From: Actinoallomurus bryophytorum
GTDB lineage: Bacteria > Actinomycetota > Actinomycetes > Streptosporangiales > Streptosporangiaceae
NCBI RefSeq assembly: GCF_006716425.1
Contig: NZ_VFOZ01000001.1
Location: forward strand, 1,178,001 to 1,242,000
Direction: 5' to 3'
DNA: 64,000 nt
Of this stretch, positions 44,456 to 52,744 are shown in pieces. The notes beneath the pieces were generated by a model, which was not told where the DNA came from, made no database searches, and worked only from the letters and a program-made list of their open reading frames with translations. The first letter of the stretch is position 1. The number at the start of each line of letters is the position of its first letter. Both the position numbers and the translations under genes were made by a program.

Positions 44456-45238
44456 ATGAATGCCCGCTCTGCCCTCTTCGACCTCTACGGTGACCACCTT
44501 CGGACCCGAGGGAGAAGCGCTCCGATCGCCTCTCTCGTAAGACTGCTGGCGGCCTTGGACATCGCCGCCCCGGCCACGCGCACCGCCGTTTCGCGGATGG
44601 TCCGGCAGGGCTGGCTGTCGCCGGTGCGGCTGCCTCAGGGCCGCGGCTACGCGTTGACGGCCAAGGCCGTACGCCGCCTCGACGAGGCTGGACGACGGAT
44701 CTATCGGGACGCTCCCGACGTCTGGGACGGAAGTTGGCATTTGCTCGTTATCCAGCATATTCCTGACCGTGCGCGGCGCGAGAGACTGCGTGCCGGTCTC
44801 GGCTACCTGGGGTACGCACCGCTGGATGACACGACGTGGCTCAGCCCGCGTCCGTCCGCCGAGCTGGAGGCGTTGTTCGAGGTCGAAGGGGTGCGTGCGG
44901 AACGATTCGCCTCCCGTTACGACGGTGACGCACACGGTCTCGTGGCGCGCGCGTGGGATCTGGACGGGCTGGCCCGTGCGTACGAACGCTGGCTCGGCGA
45001 CGCCGAGGAGCTCCTGTCCACGTGCACCGAACCGACCGACGAGCAGGCGTTCGCGGTACGCAGCCGGCTGGTGCACGAGTGGCGCAAGTTCCTGTTCCGC
45101 GACCCCGGTCTGCCCGCGACGCTGCTGCCCGACGACTGGCCGGGCGGCAAGGCGGCGCGTTTCTTCGACGCGGAGGCGGCGCGGCTCTTGCCCGCGGCCT
45201 CTCGGTTCGTCGATCGTTGCCTCGATGGTCCGCAGTGA
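44456..45238 (+). CDS. PaaX family transcriptional regulator
   Basis: A 260-residue regulator with the PaaX architecture. The N-terminal winged helix has SALFDLYGDHLRTRG, SLVRLLAALDIAAPATRTAV and MVRQGWLSPVRLPQGRGYAL. The central and C-terminal domains include WLSPRPSAELEALF and LVHEWRKFLFRDPGLPATLL. PaaX represses phenylacetate degradation genes and is released by phenylacetyl-CoA. The next gene is a PaaG-like hydratase, so a phenylacetyl-CoA link is plausible, although no other paa genes are here. Confidence 0.9.
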   Translation: MNARSALFDLYGDHLRTRGRSAPIASLVRLLAALDIAAPATRTAVSRMVRQGWLSPVRLPQGRGYALTAKAVRRLDEAGRRIYRDAPDVWDGSWHLLVIQHIPDRARRERLRAGLGYLGYAPLDDTTWLSPRPSAELEALFEVEGVRAERFASRYDGDAHGLVARAWDLDGLARAYERWLGDAEELLSTCTEPTDEQAFAVRSRLVHEWRKFLFRDPGLPATLLPDDWPGGKAARFFDAEAARLLPAASRFVDRCLDGPQ

Positions 45239-45268
45239 CGCGGAGTGACCCACGGAAGGAGCCCGAAC

Positions 45269-46054
45269 GTGCCGGAGAGCGTGCAGTACGAGCTGGCCGA
45301 AGGTGTGGCGACGATCACACTCGCCCGCCCGGACGCGATGAACTCACTGACCGTGGAGACGAAGACGGAACTCCGCGAAGCGGTGGAGCGGGCGCGGGAT
45401 GACACCACCGTACGCGCCGTGGTCCTGACCGGCCAGGGACGCGCGTTCTGCGCCGGCCAGGACCTGCGCGAGCACGCGGCGAACCTGGAGGCGGACCTCG
45501 GCCTGGCCGGCACGCTCGAGCACCACTACGACCCGATCGTGCTGGCCCTCAGCCGCATGCCGAAGCCGGTCGTCGCCGCGGTCAACGGCGTCGCGGCGGG
45601 GGCGGGACTCTCCTTCGCCATGGCCTGCGACCTGCGGATCGCGTCGGAGAAGGCATCGTTCGCGACCGCCTTCACCAGGATCGGGCTCGTTCCGGACAGT
45701 GGCATGTCGTGGACGCTGCAACGCCTGGTCGGCCGCGCCAGGGCACTCGAGCTCCTGCTGCTCGCCGAGCCGGTCCGGGCGTCCGAGGCGCTGGAGCTCG
45801 GCCTGGTGAACCGCGTGGTCCCGGCCGACGAGCTCGACGCGGCGGCGCGGGAGCTCGCCGTCCGGCTCGCCGCCGGCCCGACCTTGGCGTACGGCGCCGT
45901 CAAGGCCGCGGTGGAGTTCGCCTCGGCGACCGATCTGCGGGGTGCCCTCGCGAAGGAGGCGGAGCTGCAGGCGTCCTGCGCGGCCACGACCGACCATCAG
46001 AACGCGACCAAGGCGTTCCTGCGGAAGGAGCAGCCCGTCTTCGAGGCTCGATAG
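45269..46054 (+). CDS. Enoyl-CoA hydratase/isomerase, PaaG-like
   Basis: A 261-residue crotonase-fold enzyme. The oxyanion hole segments are FCAGQDLREH and NGVAAGAGLSFAMACD. The catalytic loop reads GLVPDSGMSW, with Asp in place of the hydratase Glu, as in PaaG (epoxyphenylacetyl-CoA isomerase). GTG 45269 follows GGAAGGAG by seven bases and lies 30 bases after the PaaX stop, so they form an operon. The likely role is ring isomerisation in phenylacetyl-CoA catabolism, if other paa genes exist elsewhere. Confidence 0.87.
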   Translation: MPESVQYELAEGVATITLARPDAMNSLTVETKTELREAVERARDDTTVRAVVLTGQGRAFCAGQDLREHAANLEADLGLAGTLEHHYDPIVLALSRMPKPVVAAVNGVAAGAGLSFAMACDLRIASEKASFATAFTRIGLVPDSGMSWTLQRLVGRARALELLLLAEPVRASEALELGLVNRVVPADELDAAARELAVRLAAGPTLAYGAVKAAVEFASATDLRGALAKEAELQASCAATTDHQNATKAFLRKEQPVFEAR

Positions 46055-46377
46055 CGTTCACGCCGCCGAGCGCGCCGCCCTTCGGCAGAGCGCGTCCGCC
46101 TTCCTTGTCCGGCATTCGGCGCCGCGGCCGAGTGCGCCGATGAAGATCGTTATTGGCCGCATGTGGTTCGCGGGCATTCGGAAATCCGGGCCCTCGATGC
46201 CGGCCGCGTTCGCGCTCTCCTGCTCCAAGGTGCTCGAACCGGCCGGATACCGAGCGGATTCGCGCGCCGGAGGCCGCGCGGAAGCGTCCGATGCGTGAGA
46301 CGCCGCCAGGTTGACACGGCGACCTCAACCGGACAGAAGAGGTCGTACACGGGAGTCGGTTGGTTACTCTCCGACCC
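46055..46377. other. 323-base intergenic region without recognised features
   Basis: GC-rich, with no credible ORF, repeat or terminator. The last bases probably hold the promoter of the membrane protein at 46378. Confidence 0.6.
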
Positions 46378-46779
46378 ATGACAGCACGAACGGCACTGAT
46401 GGCCGCCGGCGCGATCGGTGCCGTCATCGCCGTCTACCTGGTGATCTCGGCGATCATCGGCCTCTTTGCCTGGGCGGCGTTCTTCATCGCGGCTGCGCTC
46501 GCCATAGCCGTCGCGGTCAAGTACACCCGCGCGGCGGGCGGCACCAAGGAAAGACGCATCGAGAGCAAGCCCGCCAAGGGCATCGTCGACTGTGCCGGGA
46601 CAAGCCTGCGTATCGGGGACGACGTGCGGGCGAGCACCGGTTTCGACGGACCGATGGAACTGGCCTTCGGACGGGGCGTGGTCGTCAAACTCGGCCGCGG
46701 GAAGGCCCATGTTCGCTTCCACGACATTCCCGAGCAGGTTCACCCGATCACGCCGGGCGCTCTGCGCCGGCTCGCGTAG
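46378..46779 (+). CDS. Membrane protein with cytoplasmic KOW-like tail, unknown
   Basis: A 133-residue protein. The N-terminal 50 residues form two hydrophobic helices (AAGAIGAVIAVYLVISAIIG, LFAWAAFFIAAALAIAVAV). The C-terminal 75 residues are soluble with a beta pattern (GDDVRASTGFDGPMELAFGR). No known family is recognised. ATG 46378 is chosen; the frame extends to TTG 46360. It stands alone between the PaaX/PaaG operon and the DUF397 region. Confidence 0.6.
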   Translation: MTARTALMAAGAIGAVIAVYLVISAIIGLFAWAAFFIAAALAIAVAVKYTRAAGGTKERRIESKPAKGIVDCAGTSLRIGDDVRASTGFDGPMELAFGRGVVVKLGRGKAHVRFHDIPEQVHPITPGALRRLA

Positions 46780-47409
46780 ATCCCCACGTCGCGAACTTCT
46801 CCCGGCCGCTTGCGGCCATCGCGAAGGCGCCGGCGGCGACCGATATTCGGGGACACGCGCCGGCGTTCGATCACCCGCGAGGGGTGCACCGGGCGGCGTG
46901 TCCGCCGGGCCGTGCCCACGCGTGAGCCGTCCGCACCCGGCGCCGGGCCATGGAAAGGCACCGTGCGGAACTCCATCCGCGTCCACTCGCGAACAAGGCG
47001 GTGATCTCAAGCGGGCCAACGATCAACGCTAATGCGGAAACGGCCCGCACACTTTTTGGACGCGACGCAAACGGATGAATCGAGAAATTACTCGCTCGTG
47101 ACATCGAGTCATGCGTACGCTGCACACAGGGGGATTCTCCGTCACGCGCCTCGTCGAAGGTAAGACATGGCCTTCACGAATAACCGCGGACGGTGGACAC
47201 ATGACCTGGCGGCAAATGTGAGACGCGAACAGCCCCTCGCGTCTTGGGCTGCCTACAAACCATGTCACAGGCCGGCGAGACCATCGGCCAATTAGGGAGA
47301 GAACGTGAGCGACTCTGCCAACCACTGTCAAAAAAGCGGCGGCGGTGGGCCATTCGAGCGACAGCCGCGGCGAGAAATTCGGTATCAATACCACATAGGG
47401 GAACCCGAA
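46780..47409. other. 630-base region, lower GC, no recognised gene
   Basis: From about 47030 the sequence becomes visibly less GC-rich than the neighbours, and ORFs in all frames look random. The region before the DUF397 gene usually holds its XRE-family partner; none is recognised. Confidence 0.55.
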
Positions 47410-47583
47410 ATGAATGCCCGCTGGCGCAAGAGTAGTCACAGCGGCCATGCAGGAGAGAACTGCGTGGAAATCACGTTGAGCGTTGCCCGAAACACGAGAA
47501 CCAAAAAGTCGATCTCGCCGCAAACCAACGGGAGATCGGCCGAGACTCGTCTCGGCTTCGTGTATTCGCACACACGGGTCTGA
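47410..47583 (+). CDS. DUF397-family small protein, degenerate C-terminus
   Basis: A 57-residue protein. Its N-terminus RWRKSSHSGHAGENCVEITL is a clear match to DUF397, widespread in actinomycetes next to XRE regulators. The usual second half (RDSKxPxGPxLxFTPxEWxAF) is absent: the continuation ARNTRTKKSISPQTNGRSAE is unrelated. In another frame RDSSRLRVF resembles the missing part, so a frameshift may have occurred. ATG 47410 follows AGGGGA by seven bases. A longer frame from GTG 47305 has weaker support. Confidence 0.6.
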   Translation: MNARWRKSSHSGHAGENCVEITLSVARNTRTKKSISPQTNGRSAETRLGFVYSHTRV

Positions 47584-47622
47584 CGTCCACTCCGGAACGC
47601 ACGAGACCCTGGCCGTGAACGA

Positions 47623-48198
47623 TCAACCCGCGGTGTAGGCGCCGCGGCGATGGCACTCCTGGAGGTGATCGTCGACCAGACCGCACGCCTGCATCAGGGC
47701 GTAGACGGTCGTGGGGCCGACGTGCCGGAAGCCGTGGCCCTTGAGCTCCTTGGCCAGCGCCTTGGAGCCGGGGGTCGTGGCCGGCACGTCGGCACCGGTC
47801 CTGGGCGCCGGGGCGTCCGGGTCGGCGTACTTCCAGATCAGGGCGGCGAGACCGCCGGGCAGGTCGAGCGACGCCCGTGCGTTCGCGATGGTGGCATCGA
47901 TCTTGCGGCGGTTTCGCACGATGGAGGCGTCGGCGAGCAGCCGCTCGACCTCGGCCGGGCCGTAGGCCGCGACCTTGTCCATGTCGAAGTCGTCGAACGC
48001 CTGCCGGAACCCCGGACGCTTGCGCAGGATCGTCAGCCACGACAACCCCGACTGGAACGCCTCCAGGCTCAGGCGTTCGTAGAGCCCGCGGTCGTCGCGG
48101 ACCGGCCGGCCCCACTCCTCGTCGTGGTAGGCGATGTATTCGGGCGTGGAGACACCCCAGGGGCACCGCACCAGCCCGTCAGCACCGATCGTCGTCAT
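47623..48198 (-). CDS. tag: DNA-3-methyladenine glycosylase I
   Basis: A 191-residue base-excision repair enzyme. The Tag-specific zinc ligands are seen: Cys in RCPWG near residue 12, His in YHDEEWG near 25, and the C-terminal His-x3-Cys in DHLQECHRRG. SFQSGLSWLTI-like and RNRRKIDATIANA helices are present. It removes 3-methyladenine from DNA. It overlaps the upstream SRPBCC gene by 4 bases. Position matches Rv1210 (tagA). Confidence 0.95.
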   Translation of the reverse strand: MTTIGADGLVRCPWGVSTPEYIAYHDEEWGRPVRDDRGLYERLSLEAFQSGLSWLTILRKRPGFRQAFDDFDMDKVAAYGPAEVERLLADASIVRNRRKIDATIANARASLDLPGGLAALIWKYADPDAPAPRTGADVPATTPGSKALAKELKGHGFRHVGPTTVYALMQACGLVDDHLQECHRRGAYTAG

Positions 48199-48623
48199 TC
48201 GAACAGTTTAGCGAGCCGGCGGAGCGCCGTTCGGAGCATGAGCCGGGTGAACGGTCCCACCGCGACCCAACCGGCGCGGCCGGCCGGGCCCAGGGGCAGA
48301 TCGACGAGCTCCGACCAGGTGACGCGGCACCGCCCTCCGGGCAGGTCCAGCAGGTCGAAGCGGCCTTCGCCGCGGACCAGCCGGCCCGTGTGGCGTACGG
48401 CGACGCGGGTCGGCGGCTCCCAGTCCGAGATCACCATGGTGTCGAGAAAGCCAACCGTGCCGACTCCGGTCCACGCCTTGACGCTCGCGCCCTCGGCGGC
48501 ACCGCCCTCGGCATGGGTGAACGGCACCCACTCGCCATGCCGTGACCAGTCGACGAGCACCTCCCACACCCGCTCGGCCGTGGCCTCGACGTCGACCGCG
48601 GCGTGCACGGCCACGCGGCTCAC
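48195..48623 (-). CDS. SRPBCC family (START-like) protein
   Basis: A 142-residue ligand-binding-fold protein: VAVHAAVDVEATAERVWEVL, then DWSRHGEWVPFTHAEGG, and ending RLMLRTALRRLAKLF. The family includes polyketide cyclases and lipid-binding proteins; no catalytic residues are recognisable. It overlaps both its upstream (membrane protein, 4 bases) and downstream (tag, 4 bases) genes, so the three are one operon. The ligand is unknown. Confidence 0.85.
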   Translation of the reverse strand: MSRVAVHAAVDVEATAERVWEVLVDWSRHGEWVPFTHAEGGAAEGASVKAWTGVGTVGFLDTMVISDWEPPTRVAVRHTGRLVRGEGRFDLLDLPGGRCRVTWSELVDLPLGPAGRAGWVAVGPFTRLMLRTALRRLAKLFE

Positions 48624-49285
48624 TCGGCATCGTCCTTACGCGCCGCGTGAGTGTCCTCGGCGTCGACCTCGTTCTCGGCCTTGGCCTCGGTCTCCTCTTC
48701 GGCTTTGGCCTCGGTCTTCTCTTCGTGGACGTCGGAGATCGTCAGCCACGGATCGGTCGGCGGGGCGTGGTCGGCTTCGGCCTCGGCCGGTTCACCGCTC
48801 GTGAAGGCGCCACTCGTGGGGATGCCGTCCGTACGGGTGACGAAGGGGTCCTCGCGCCCGGCGGGCAGCTCTCGCGGCGCGGGGTCCCAATCCGTACGGG
48901 TCGCGAAGGGCTCCTGGCCCATGACGGGCATGTCACCCCGGCCCGCGGGCAGCGCGCGGCGCCGGTTCCAGGAGTCGCCGTCCGTGCCCTGCCGCGCCTC
49001 GGCGAGCTCCTGCTCGAGGACGGCGATGCGGGTGTCGCGCTCGGTGAGCTCGTAGGCGAAGCGCTCGAGCGCCTCGTCGGTGATCTGCTTGTGGTAACCC
49101 CACAGGCCCAGTGGCAGGCGCAGCAGCACGGCGTCCGTGCCGCCGATGGCGCGCCGCCCGGGCAGGGCGAGCGGTGGGTGGTCGGGGTGCTCCGTGGAGA
49201 GCTCTCCGCCGCCGCCCACGGCCACGACGACGATCGCGGCCAGCACGGCCACGGCGGCCAGGGCCACGGTGATGAAGACGAGCAA
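48620..49285 (-). CDS. Membrane protein with coiled-coil and acidic tail (Rv1209-like)
   Basis: A 221-residue protein. An N-terminal transmembrane helix (LLVFITVALAAVAVLAAIVV) is followed by a conserved block (HPDHPPLALPGRRAIGGTDA), then a coiled-coil (RFAYELTERDTRIAVLEQEL) and a long acidic/Glu-Lys-rich tail. It is at the position of Rv1209, a DivIVA-domain-like protein. TTG 49285 follows GGGGAG by seven bases. The upstream frame (to 49885) has no homology. First gene of the operon with SRPBCC and tag. Confidence 0.75.
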   Translation of the reverse strand: MLVFITVALAAVAVLAAIVVVAVGGGGELSTEHPDHPPLALPGRRAIGGTDAVLLRLPLGLWGYHKQITDEALERFAYELTERDTRIAVLEQELAEARQGTDGDSWNRRRALPAGRGDMPVMGQEPFATRTDWDPAPRELPAGREDPFVTRTDGIPTSGAFTSGEPAEAEADHAPPTDPWLTISDVHEEKTEAKAEEETEAKAENEVDAEDTHAARKDDAE

Positions 49286-49412
49286 GGTCGAGCTCCCCTC
49301 TGTACCTCCGGTAATCCGATCGTGCCACAACTGCGCGCCGGAGATCGCCGACCGGCGTGGGCCGGTCGCCATGCGGCATGCCGGCACCGAGGTCTGTGCC
49401 ACGATCGGCGGC

Positions 49413-49943
49413 ATGGAGTTGCATCTCGCGGGCCGTACGTTCGGCTCCGGAGAGTTCGCCATCATGACGGACGGAGTGGTGGAGGGCACCGACATCGCCC
49501 TGGTTCCGCCCGATCCGCCGATGATCGAACGGTTCTGCGCCCACAACGCCTGGCCGGCGATCGCCGTGGCGCCCGCTTCGGCCGCCGAGGCCATCGCGTG
49601 CGAACGCGCGGGCGCGGACCTGCTCATGGGCGACGCCTTCGCGCCGGTCGCCGCGGCGACCGGCGCCGCGCTCGCCTGTTCCGCACCGGATCGCGCCGTG
49701 GGCGTACGCCCGAGCGGGGTGCTCGTCATGGCCGGCGATCCCGGCGCGGTCTCCCGGCTGGCAGAGGCCGGGGTGGCCGTACTCACGGACGAGCCGGTGC
49801 AGGCCATGCTGGCGGTCCACGCCTGGCTCGGCGCGCGCGTCTTCCTTACCGGCGATGTCCACGGCACCCGGCAGGTGCTCGACATGATCGCCTCGATCAG
49901 GGGGACGCGGGCGCCGGCCGTGGCACGCCGCGGCCTTGCCTGA
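49413..49943 (+). CDS. Degenerate dihydropteroate synthase-like protein (FolP2-like)
   Basis: A 176-residue protein, about 100 residues shorter than FolP. Its ends match FolP: LHLAGRTFGSGEFAIM at the start, and LGARVFLTGDVHGTRQVLDM then IASIRGTRAPAVARRGLA at the end. The middle, which normally contains the pteridine- and pABA-binding loops (for example the conserved N-R-T-x-D-S-F), is replaced by an unrelated short stretch. It is therefore unlikely to make dihydropteroate. M. tuberculosis FolP2 (Rv1207), in the same position, also lacks activity. It may be a structural relic or a regulatory protein. Divergent from the membrane coiled-coil gene. Confidence 0.7.
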   Translation: MELHLAGRTFGSGEFAIMTDGVVEGTDIALVPPDPPMIERFCAHNAWPAIAVAPASAAEAIACERAGADLLMGDAFAPVAAATGAALACSAPDRAVGVRPSGVLVMAGDPGAVSRLAEAGVAVLTDEPVQAMLAVHAWLGARVFLTGDVHGTRQVLDMIASIRGTRAPAVARRGLA

Positions 49944-49976
49944 TCAGCCGCGGACGTGCCGGCACCCCGGCTCCGC

Positions 49977-50558
49977 TCAGGGTTCGGACTCGATGTAGTC
50001 CTCGGCGGTCGGCTCCAGGCGTACCGGAGACCGCTCCAGGTGCTCGAACGCCTCGGTGACCGAGCCGGTCCAGCCGACGGCGTCGAAGATGTGCGGCCGG
50101 GCGAACCCCTCCTCCAGCAGATGCTTCATCAGCTCGCCGAGCGGTTCGTACAGGCCGTACGGGTCGAGGATCGCGATCGGCTTGTCGTGCATGCCGAGGA
50201 CGCGTGAGGTCCAGATCTCGAACAGCTCCTCGAGCGTGCCGAGCCCGCCCGGCAGCACCAGGAACGCGTCGGACCGCCGGTCCATCTCGGCCTTGCGCGA
50301 GCGCATGTCGTCGGTAACGACCAGCTCCGCGTCGTCGTCGGCGATCTCGATCTCGACCAGCGCCCGTGGGATGACGCCGATCGTGTGCGCGCCGCCCTCA
50401 CGCGCGGCGCGCGCGACGGCGCCCATACACGAGACGGTCGCACCACCGCTGACGAGGGTGTGCCCGCGGCGGGCCAGCTCGGCGCCGGCCTCTTCGGCGA
50501 GGTCGAGGTAGCGACGGTCGATGCGGCCGCTGGAGGAGCAGAAGACACAGATCCGCAT
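49977..50558 (-). CDS. LOG family nucleotide-monophosphate phosphoribohydrolase
   Basis: A 193-residue LOG protein (TIGR00730 family). It has ICVFCSSSGRIDRRYLDLA, SGGATVSCMGAVA and the signature PGGLGTLEELFE, with catalytic Arg and Glu. The family hydrolyses cytokinin nucleotides or, in bacteria, cleaves nucleoside 5'-monophosphates. The stop of the upstream paralogue and this ATG overlap by one base (TGATG), so they are co-translated. Confidence 0.9.
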   Translation of the reverse strand: MRICVFCSSSGRIDRRYLDLAEEAGAELARRGHTLVSGGATVSCMGAVARAAREGGAHTIGVIPRALVEIEIADDDAELVVTDDMRSRKAEMDRRSDAFLVLPGGLGTLEELFEIWTSRVLGMHDKPIAILDPYGLYEPLGELMKHLLEEGFARPHIFDAVGWTGSVTEAFEHLERSPVRLEPTAEDYIESEP

Positions 50559-51370
50559 CAGGAGCCGTTCCCTCCCTCGCGGAAGAGCTCGTCCTGTGCG
50601 GCGCGCTCCTCCAGGAGGCGCGCCTGCGTCTCGTGGGCACGCGTGACGATGTCGACCACCTCGTCCGGATCATCGGTGACGTGGACGAGCTCCAGGTCCT
50701 CCTGTGAGATCTTGCCCGCGGGCAGCATCTGGTTTTTGACCCAGTCGAGCAGGCCACCCCAGAAGTCGCTGCCGACCAGCACGATCGGAAACCGCGTGAT
50801 CTTCCCGGTCTGGACGAGGGTGATCGCCTCGAACAGCTCGTCGAGGGTGCCGAAACCGCCCGGCAGCACCACGAAGGCCTGGGAGTACTTCACGAACATC
50901 GTCTTGCGGACGAAGAAGTAGCGGAACTCGATGCCGATGTCGACGTAGTCGTTCAGGCTCTGTTCGAAGGGCAGCTCGATGCCGAGCCCGACAGAGACCC
51001 CACCGGTCGAGCCGGCACCGCGGTTCGCGGCCTCCATGATCCCCGGACCGCCCCCGGTGATCACGGTGTACCCGGCCCGCGCCAGTGCCTCCCCGATCCG
51101 CTCCGCCAGGACGTACTCCTCACTGTCCGGCTTGGTACGCGCGGACCCGAAGATGCTCACCGCGTGCGGCAGGTCGGCCAGGAGCCCGAACCCCTCCACG
51201 AACTCCGCCTGGATGCGCAGCACGCGCCAGGGGTCGGTGTGCACCCAGTCCGAGGGCCCACGGGAGTCGAGAAGCCGCTGGTCGGTGGTTGTCGAGGGGA
51301 TCGCCTTGCCGCGAAGCGTCGCAGGCCCCTGCCGCCTCCTACGCGGCGCCTGATCAGGTTGCATGCCCAT
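50558..51370 (-). CDS. LOG family protein (second paralogue)
   Basis: A 270-residue TIGR00730 protein with a 60-residue basic N-terminal extension. The core has [35 protein letters not shown] and the signature [12 protein letters not shown]. The position matches Rv1205. The Met at 51370 or 51364 starts it; an apparent upstream extension is open only because the CACCACGTG array lacks stops in any frame. The paralogue pair probably has diverged substrates or forms a mixed complex. Confidence 0.88.
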   Translation of the reverse strand: MGMQPDQAPRRRRQGPATLRGKAIPSTTTDQRLLDSRGPSDWVHTDPWRVLRIQAEFVEGFGLLADLPHAVSIFGSARTKPDSEEYVLAERIGEALARAGYTVITGGGPGIMEAANRGAGSTGGVSVGLGIELPFEQSLNDYVDIGIEFRYFFVRKTMFVKYSQAFVVLPGGFGTLDELFEAITLVQTGKITRFPIVLVGSDFWGGLLDWVKNQMLPAGKISQEDLELVHVTDDPDEVVDIVTRAHETQARLLEERAAQDELFREGGNGS

Positions 51371-52298
51371 AACCGTAACCAGCCACGCAAGCCGTTTACC
51401 TCCCACCTCACGCGCGCAACGGGTACGCCACCTGCCGTACCCCGTCCCGACCACTCCGGCCGACCCGCCACGAACCCGCGAAACCCCGGACACCCAGAGC
51501 CCGGCAGGTCACGCCGACTTCGACGGACAAAGCCCACACCACCCTGCTCCGTCGCACCCCTGACACCACGCACCCTGGACACTGCGCACCAACCCCCGGC
51601 ACCACCCGCACCCCTGGCGTCACCCACACCACCCGGGCTCCCAGCACCACCCGCATCACCCGCACCGCGCGGACCACCCGCACCGCGTGGACCGCGTGCA
51701 CCACCCTCACCGCGTGCACCACCCTCACCGCGTGGACCACCCTCACCACGTGCGCCACGTGCGCCACGTGCACCGCGTGCGCCACTCTCACCACGTGCAC
51801 CACCCTCACCACGTGCACCACCCTCACCACGTGCACCACCCTCACCACGTGCACCACGTGCACCACGTGCACCACGTGCACCACGTGTGCCACGTGACCA
51901 CGTGCACCACGTGTGCCACGTGCACCACGTGCACCACGTGCACCACGTGCACCACGTGCACCACGTGCACCACGTGCACCACGTGCACCACGTGCACCAC
52001 GTGCACCACGTGCACCACGTGCACCACGTGCACCACGTGCACCACGTGCACCACGTGCACCACGTGCACCACGTGTGCCACGTGTGCCACGTGTGCCACG
52101 TGTGCCGCGACATGTATGCCGCGTATGCCACGTGCACCACGTGCACCACGTGCACCACGTGCACCATCGCAACACACCCGCACCACCGGCACTCCCGGCA
52201 ACACCGGCACCACCACACACCCGTAACACACCGGCACCACTCGCATCACCGGCATCACCGGCATCACCGGCATCACCGGCATCACCGGCCGGAACGTC
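51371..52298. repeat. Large 9-bp tandem repeat array (CACCACGTG core) and related satellites
   Basis: Between the second LOG gene and the MerR gene. 51789-52161 holds 29 perfect CACCACGTG units plus five TGCCACGTG variants, with an 8-bp unit at 51897 and a 3-base insertion near 52110. From 51789 to 51842 it alternates with CACCACCCT as an 18-bp higher-order unit. A weaker CACCCGCACCGCGTG-type block precedes it (51650-51788). A third array of GGCATCACC 9-mers follows (52240-52288). Because no 9-mer contains a stop in any frame, all six frames are open, so the ORFs across it are artefacts. Confidence 0.95.
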
Positions 52299-52706
52299 CT
52301 AACGAAGGTCGGGGCAGCCGATGCGTTCGCGTTCGATCTTGTCGTAGGCGTTGATCTTGTAGTCGATCATTTCGAGGTCGTGGCGGAGCTGGTCAACGCG
52401 GGCCGCAACCTCGGCACGGTGGGCCAGCAGGAGCGCCTTGCGCTCGGCGGCGGTGGAGGTGCCCTCTCGCGCGAGTTCGGTGTAGCGGAGCATCGTCGCG
52501 ATCGGCATGCCGGTGGCGCGCAGGCGGGTCAGGAGCTCGATCCAGCTCAGGTCGCGCTCGGTGTAGCGGCGGTGGCCGCTGGGGGCGCGCTCGGGAGGCT
52601 CACGCAGTGCGCCGATGCGCTCGTAGTAGCGGAGGGTGTGCGTGGAGACGCCGGAGCGTTCGGCCGCCTCCGCGATCGTGAGTGCCTCGTTCACTGCCTG
52701 CGTCAT
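52299..52706 (-). CDS. MerR family transcriptional regulator
   Basis: A 135-residue regulator. The winged helix-turn-helix is [20 protein letters not shown] and [20 protein letters not shown], followed by a MerR dimerisation helix ([20 protein letters not shown]). The C-terminus is short and has only one Cys (IGCPDLR), so a metal-sensing or multidrug-binding effector domain is not evident. No target gene is adjacent; it lies between the LOG repeats and dapE, whose start is divergent from neither. Effector unknown. Confidence 0.88.
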   Translation of the reverse strand: MTQAVNEALTIAEAAERSGVSTHTLRYYERIGALREPPERAPSGHRRYTERDLSWIELLTRLRATGMPIATMLRYTELAREGTSTAAERKALLLAHRAEVAARVDQLRHDLEMIDYKINAYDKIERERIGCPDLR

Positions 52707-52744
52707 GGAATCACTCTCGCTCTTGGAGTGCGCTCGAAGTCAAG

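Noticed and set aside
47029-47571. 180-codon minus-strand ORF opposite the DUF397 gene
   Set aside because: Random-looking composition and no ribosome site; shadow of the + strand.
51164-52354. Long histidine/valine- or threonine/cysteine-rich ORFs across the 9-bp array
   Set aside because: The 9-mer has no stop in any frame, so all six frames are open; no start or family support.
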